Origin: Alphaproteobacteria bacterium
GTDB taxonomy: Bacteria > Bacteroidota > Bacteroidia > Bacteroidales > FEN-979
Direction: 5' to 3'
Length of the DNA stretch: 45,586 nucleotides
NCBI GenBank assembly: GCA_009928665.1
Contig: SACF01000034.1
Location: forward strand, 1-45,586
Below the pieces are notes generated by a model, which worked only from the letters and a program-made list of their open reading frames with translations, ran no database searches and was not told the origin of the DNA. How positions within the stretch are numbered: position 1 is the first letter of the stretch; every line of letters starts with the position of its first letter. Below are positions 43,088 through 45,586 of this stretch, one piece after another. Position numbers and translations under genes: made by a program.

Positions 43088-43274
43088 TCGCAGGATGGAC
43101 GCAGAATGGACGCAGAATGGTCGCAAGCTCAATGCAGGATTGACGGAAGATCGATGCAGGATGGTCACACCATCGAAACGGTATAGACGAGGAATCAACG
43201 CAGAATGGTCGCAGAATGTTCGCAAGATCAACTCGGAATCGACGCAGGATGAACACAGAAAGGTCGCAGGATGA
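43088..43274. repeat. Tandem array of seventeen 11-bp units
   Basis: The sequence divides exactly into 17 consecutive 11-bp units with no gap, e.g. TCGCAGGATGG (43088), ACGCAGAATGG (43099 and 43110), TCGCAAGCTCA, ATGCAGGATTG, ATGCAGGATGG, ACGCAGAATGG (43198), TCGCAGAATGT, and TCGCAGGATGA (43264). Consensus (A/T)CGCAG(G/A)ATGG, with strong conservation of GCAGRAT and middle units more diverged. It lies in a 443-bp gene-free stretch (42935-43377). Not coding: 11 bp would shift the reading frame. Confidence 0.9.
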
Positions 43275-43377
43275 TGGGCGTCTCCTTATGATAGTCAAAC
43301 TTTCCTGGGCTGACAAGAAGTTGTCACGCTACAACCGCGATTCGAAAGGAATTGTCATTACCGGCAATCCGGACTTG

Positions 43378-44667
43378 TCAGTCGTGAACGCACCGCACGG
43401 AGAATCCGCAGATCTTCTGGTTCCCGCCGCGTACGATGCTGGCGACGCTGTAATCGGGGCTCCGGCTCCATGCGCTGCCGGTGTTGAGCTGCGTCGAACT
43501 CCACCAGAACCCGTAGGTGCCCTGGTAGGCAAAAGATCCGGATTCGTCCCGGTCGCCCGACGGAAATCCGGTAAACGCGCTTTCATTGGTCGCTCCTGTG
43601 TTTGGTTGGTGCCACAATCCCGTCCCGGCTTCCAACGTGCCGGTCGACTTCATCTTACCGCCTGCATTCTGACCACTCCAGCCGATCGCATTACAATTCA
43701 CCGTGGGGTCCAGGTACTGCGTCAGGGTGCACCATTCGGCATCGGTCGGAATGTGCCAGCCTGTGGGGCAAAGGCCCTGCGCCCCGGGCGTCGTGGTGTA
43801 CTGCATCAGCTCATTCCACTGGTAGAGTCCGCCATGCGGCAAACAGGCATCCTCATTATTTTGGTAGCAATACTTTTCGATGATTCCATTGTCGGTCTGA
43901 TTTTGCGCTCCGTCAATCCGGGTACCTACATTCAGGTTTGCCGCCATCCAGGTCTGACTGCCAATCACCACGGTGGGATAGTGATTGTTTTCGGCATCGG
44001 TACAGGCTGTAAAGGTGAACAGGATCGTCTTACTCGCGAAAGGAACATCCGAAATGTAGGTGCTGTAATTAGCCGATATTCCCCAGAAAAGCAACCGGTC
44101 GCCATTATGATATGGCATGGTATACAGGGTAGCAGCGCGCTCAGGATGGTCGGAAGTGATACTATATTCATCAGAAAGCAAGGTGATTTCCGGTACCTGA
44201 TTGCCGTCGCCCGTACCGATCAGTTTCGTATGATACGCGTAACCGTTCCCCGAAACATACACCACGAACAGGCCTTGCTTGATTCCCCCGATTTTGAAAC
44301 GGCAGGTTCCGGCCTGCAACTGTTCGCGATACTGCATGATGGTCTTACCGGTCATATCGAGCACCCGGATGGTGGTGAGGCCGGTTTCAGGCACCCTGCA
44401 GGTGAGTTGTGATGTATTGATCATCGGATTCGGATAAATCACAATGGGATCCTTGTTGATTTCTGTGGATGGTATCCCGACTGCCTCCAACAGGTGCAAC
44501 GTGTCGTCGCCGGGCACAGCGATCTGGACGCCGCTGTTGAGGTTATACACATATACCGACGAAACCTTATTCGTATCACCTGTCGCGTCAAAGGTGATGA
44601 GGTAATCCTGCGATTGTACCGTCAGGAACAGGAAGCAAAACAGTAATAGGAGGGAGCTTGTTTTCAT
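43378..44667 (-). CDS. Exported FISUMP-domain protein with internal sorting-like domain
   Basis: Four hundred and twenty-nine residues with signal peptide (MKTSSLLLLFCFLFLTVQSQ). Residues about 75-150 resemble a T9SS sorting domain (IVIYPNPMINTSQLTC, RVLDMTGKTIMQ, QGLFVVYVSGNGYAYHTKLI), but internal rather than terminal. From residue about 235 it is the Fibrobacter succinogenes major paralogous (FISUMP) domain: IGSQTWMAANLNVGT, YQWNELMQYTTT, GLCPTGWHIPTDAEW, FPSGDRDESGSFAYQG, WSSTQLNTGSAWSR, and a final FSVRCVHD. The domain is common in exported proteins of Fibrobacter and Bacteroidota. A TATCTTTG -7 element (44695-44688) lies about 20 nt upstream of the start. Confidence 0.82.
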   Translation of the reverse strand: MKTSSLLLLFCFLFLTVQSQDYLITFDATGDTNKVSSVYVYNLNSGVQIAVPGDDTLHLLEAVGIPSTEINKDPIVIYPNPMINTSQLTCRVPETGLTTIRVLDMTGKTIMQYREQLQAGTCRFKIGGIKQGLFVVYVSGNGYAYHTKLIGTGDGNQVPEITLLSDEYSITSDHPERAATLYTMPYHNGDRLLFWGISANYSTYISDVPFASKTILFTFTACTDAENNHYPTVVIGSQTWMAANLNVGTRIDGAQNQTDNGIIEKYCYQNNEDACLPHGGLYQWNELMQYTTTPGAQGLCPTGWHIPTDAEWCTLTQYLDPTVNCNAIGWSGQNAGGKMKSTGTLEAGTGLWHQPNTGATNESAFTGFPSGDRDESGSFAYQGTYGFWWSSTQLNTGSAWSRSPDYSVASIVRGGNQKICGFSVRCVHD

Positions 44668-44687
44668 AATGCATGAGAGTTAAACTC

Positions 44688-44695
44688 CAAAGATA
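44688..44695 (-). promoter_or_regulatory. -7 element (TATCTTTG) for the FISUMP gene
   Basis: Exact TAnnTTTG on the minus strand; no TTG at the expected -33 spacing. Confidence 0.45.
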
Positions 44696-45072
44696 TTCCA
44701 TTTACCGGTCATATACTATTGATGTCGATATTTTTTTGATTTTTTACAAGAATAAGGCCCGTCCGTTTTAAATACCATCCTGCTTGCTCTTGCTGAGACT
44801 TTTCACCAGCGGGATGGCAAGGCGCTCATTCTGGATGAAATAATAAATATTCAGGGTGGACCGCTGAGTTGAAACACATTTATGACCGGTTCCCGGGATT
44901 AAAAATTATCTATTCCGGTTCTTCCATACTGAAAATATAATCCAGATCTGTTGGTCTTCAGTATAAACCCGGCGTTCAGACGGGTCCATTGGGCAACAGA
45001 AGTATAGGATCCCAATAAAAGGCACAGGAGAAAAAATGCTGTTTCATTGGAGTACCGGTCAACGATTGAATA
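44696..45072. other. Gene-free stretch, nothing identified
   Basis: No gene, RNA, repeat or terminator could be recognised in this 377-bp stretch, and no open frame longer than about 60 codons was noticed. Confidence 0.4.
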
Positions 45073-45586
45073 TTAATGGCTGACCACCAGTTTTTGGATC
45101 ACGATTTCGCGGCCGCTGGAAACTTTTAACAAGTAAAGTCCTGAAGGCAGGTCAGCTGTCGAAATCCTGACCTCCTGGTAACCGGCCGCCGGGGTCGATT
45201 TGACGCGGCTGATCGGCGTCCCTTGCAGGTTCAGTATTTCGGCAATGAACGGCCCGTCGGGCGTAGCCCGCGAACGGAGGGTCACCTGCTGGTCGGCAGG
45301 ATTCGGATAGACCAGGAATTCAGGATTACTTGTACGGGATTCATTCATCCCATAAATCACCCCGCCGCCGGGCAGGCGGTTCACACTGAAGGCATGCCGG
45401 ATGGTATCGACCACCGCGTTGATCTTTTGCATCACACAACTGCTGTCGGAAGGATTGTAACTACGCGCCCATGCAAAGGCAAGGTCGAGCTCCTGCGTTG
45501 TTCCGGGCAGGAATGTGAAAGGCCCGGTGGAACAGGTCCCGCGCCGGTCCTGCGGGTTGTTTTTGGCCGTTTTCTCGGTCCACTCC
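45073..45586 (-). CDS. 3' end of a large T9SS-sorted secreted protein (5' end outside the window)
   Basis: The frame stays open to the window edge, so the gene begins beyond 45586. The visible 171 residues include QDRRGTCSTGPFTFLPGTTQ then ELDLAFAWARSYNP, a segment common near the end of large Bacteroidota surface proteins, then a spacer. Finally comes a type A sorting domain: PEFLVYPNPADQQVTL, AEILNLQGTPISRVK, DLPSGLYLLKVSS, IVIQKLVVSH. The internal ATG at 45432 and GTG at 45435 are not the true start. Function of the missing part unknown. Confidence 0.8.
   Translation of the reverse strand, partial: EWTEKTAKNNPQDRRGTCSTGPFTFLPGTTQELDLAFAWARSYNPSDSSCVMQKINAVVDTIRHAFSVNRLPGGGVIYGMNESRTSNPEFLVYPNPADQQVTLRSRATPDGPFIAEILNLQGTPISRVKSTPAAGYQEVRISTADLPSGLYLLKVSSGREIVIQKLVVSH

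Noticed and set aside
43088..43274. Tandem 11-bp units as a CRISPR array
   Set aside because: There are no spacers and the units are far too short; no cas genes are present.
43216..44412. 398-codon plus-strand frame opposite the FISUMP gene
   Set aside because: It has no recognisable domain, while the minus strand carries a signal peptide and clear FISUMP motifs; the frame is a shadow of the codon bias.
1..45586. tRNA and rRNA genes
   Set aside because: Looked for cloverleaf ends and rRNA core motifs while reading; none noticed, although a covariance-model scan could not be run.

Overview
The window looks like chromosome of a Bacteroidota bacterium. At least four secreted proteins end in type IX secretion (T9SS) C-terminal sorting signals (genes at 13153, 21307, 25853 and the partial gene at 45073), and the protein at 23529-25664 has a gliding-motility-type (type B) C-terminus. 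Several intergenic regions carry the Bacteroidota promoter form, -33 TTG, about 20 nt, then -7 TAnnTTTG. The best example (28564-28594) matches exactly and fixes the start of the gene below it. No rRNA, tRNA, CRISPR array or intact insertion sequence was found. Everything rests on reading the sequence; no database search was possible.

Layout. 1-4300: a membrane-anchored coiled-coil protein, a gene-poor stretch with the decayed 5' part of a group II intron and a 74-bp dispersed repeat, then an AT-rich patch with a GNAT acetyltransferase and an exported hydrolase-like protein. 4429-9568: a minus-strand carbohydrate unit (GH28-like beta-helix enzyme, ROK sugar kinase, GH38 alpha-mannosidase). 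9594-12964: a KefB-type cation:proton antiporter and a divergent iron-sulfur-flavoprotein-like reductase. 13153-16585: an Asp-box secreted protein, a small repeat protein and a deleted urea transporter. 16756-21100: xylose catabolism (xylulokinase, xylose isomerase, sugar:H+ symporter) in visibly GC-richer DNA, behind a strong inverted repeat. 21307-30700: large exported proteins (Ycf48-like repeats, choice-of-anchor-L with gliding C-terminus, Omp28-like, LruC lipoprotein). 30742-35781: a GIDE-like membrane protein, a class C beta-lactamase-fold hydrolase, a metallophosphoesterase, and two divergent CDF-like transporters with eroded metal sites. 35730-38036: a fusion of an EanB-like rhodanese sulfurtransferase with an EgtD/EanA-like histidine methyltransferase, which would make ergothioneine from histidine in one polypeptide. 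39107-40830: a GH33 sialidase with a detached sorting-domain remnant. 41078-42488: a three-gene toxin-antitoxin-chaperone (TAC) module, RelE/HigB-like toxin, HTH antitoxin and SecB-like chaperone, with 4-bp overlaps and a palindromic operator. 43088-43274: seventeen tandem 11-bp units. The window ends with a FISUMP-domain protein and the 3' end of a large T9SS substrate.

The observations most worth follow-up are the EanB-EanA fusion, the TAC module, the 11-bp tandem array, the dispersed 74-bp repeat shared by two intergenic regions, and the pair of CDF-like proteins with degraded metal sites.
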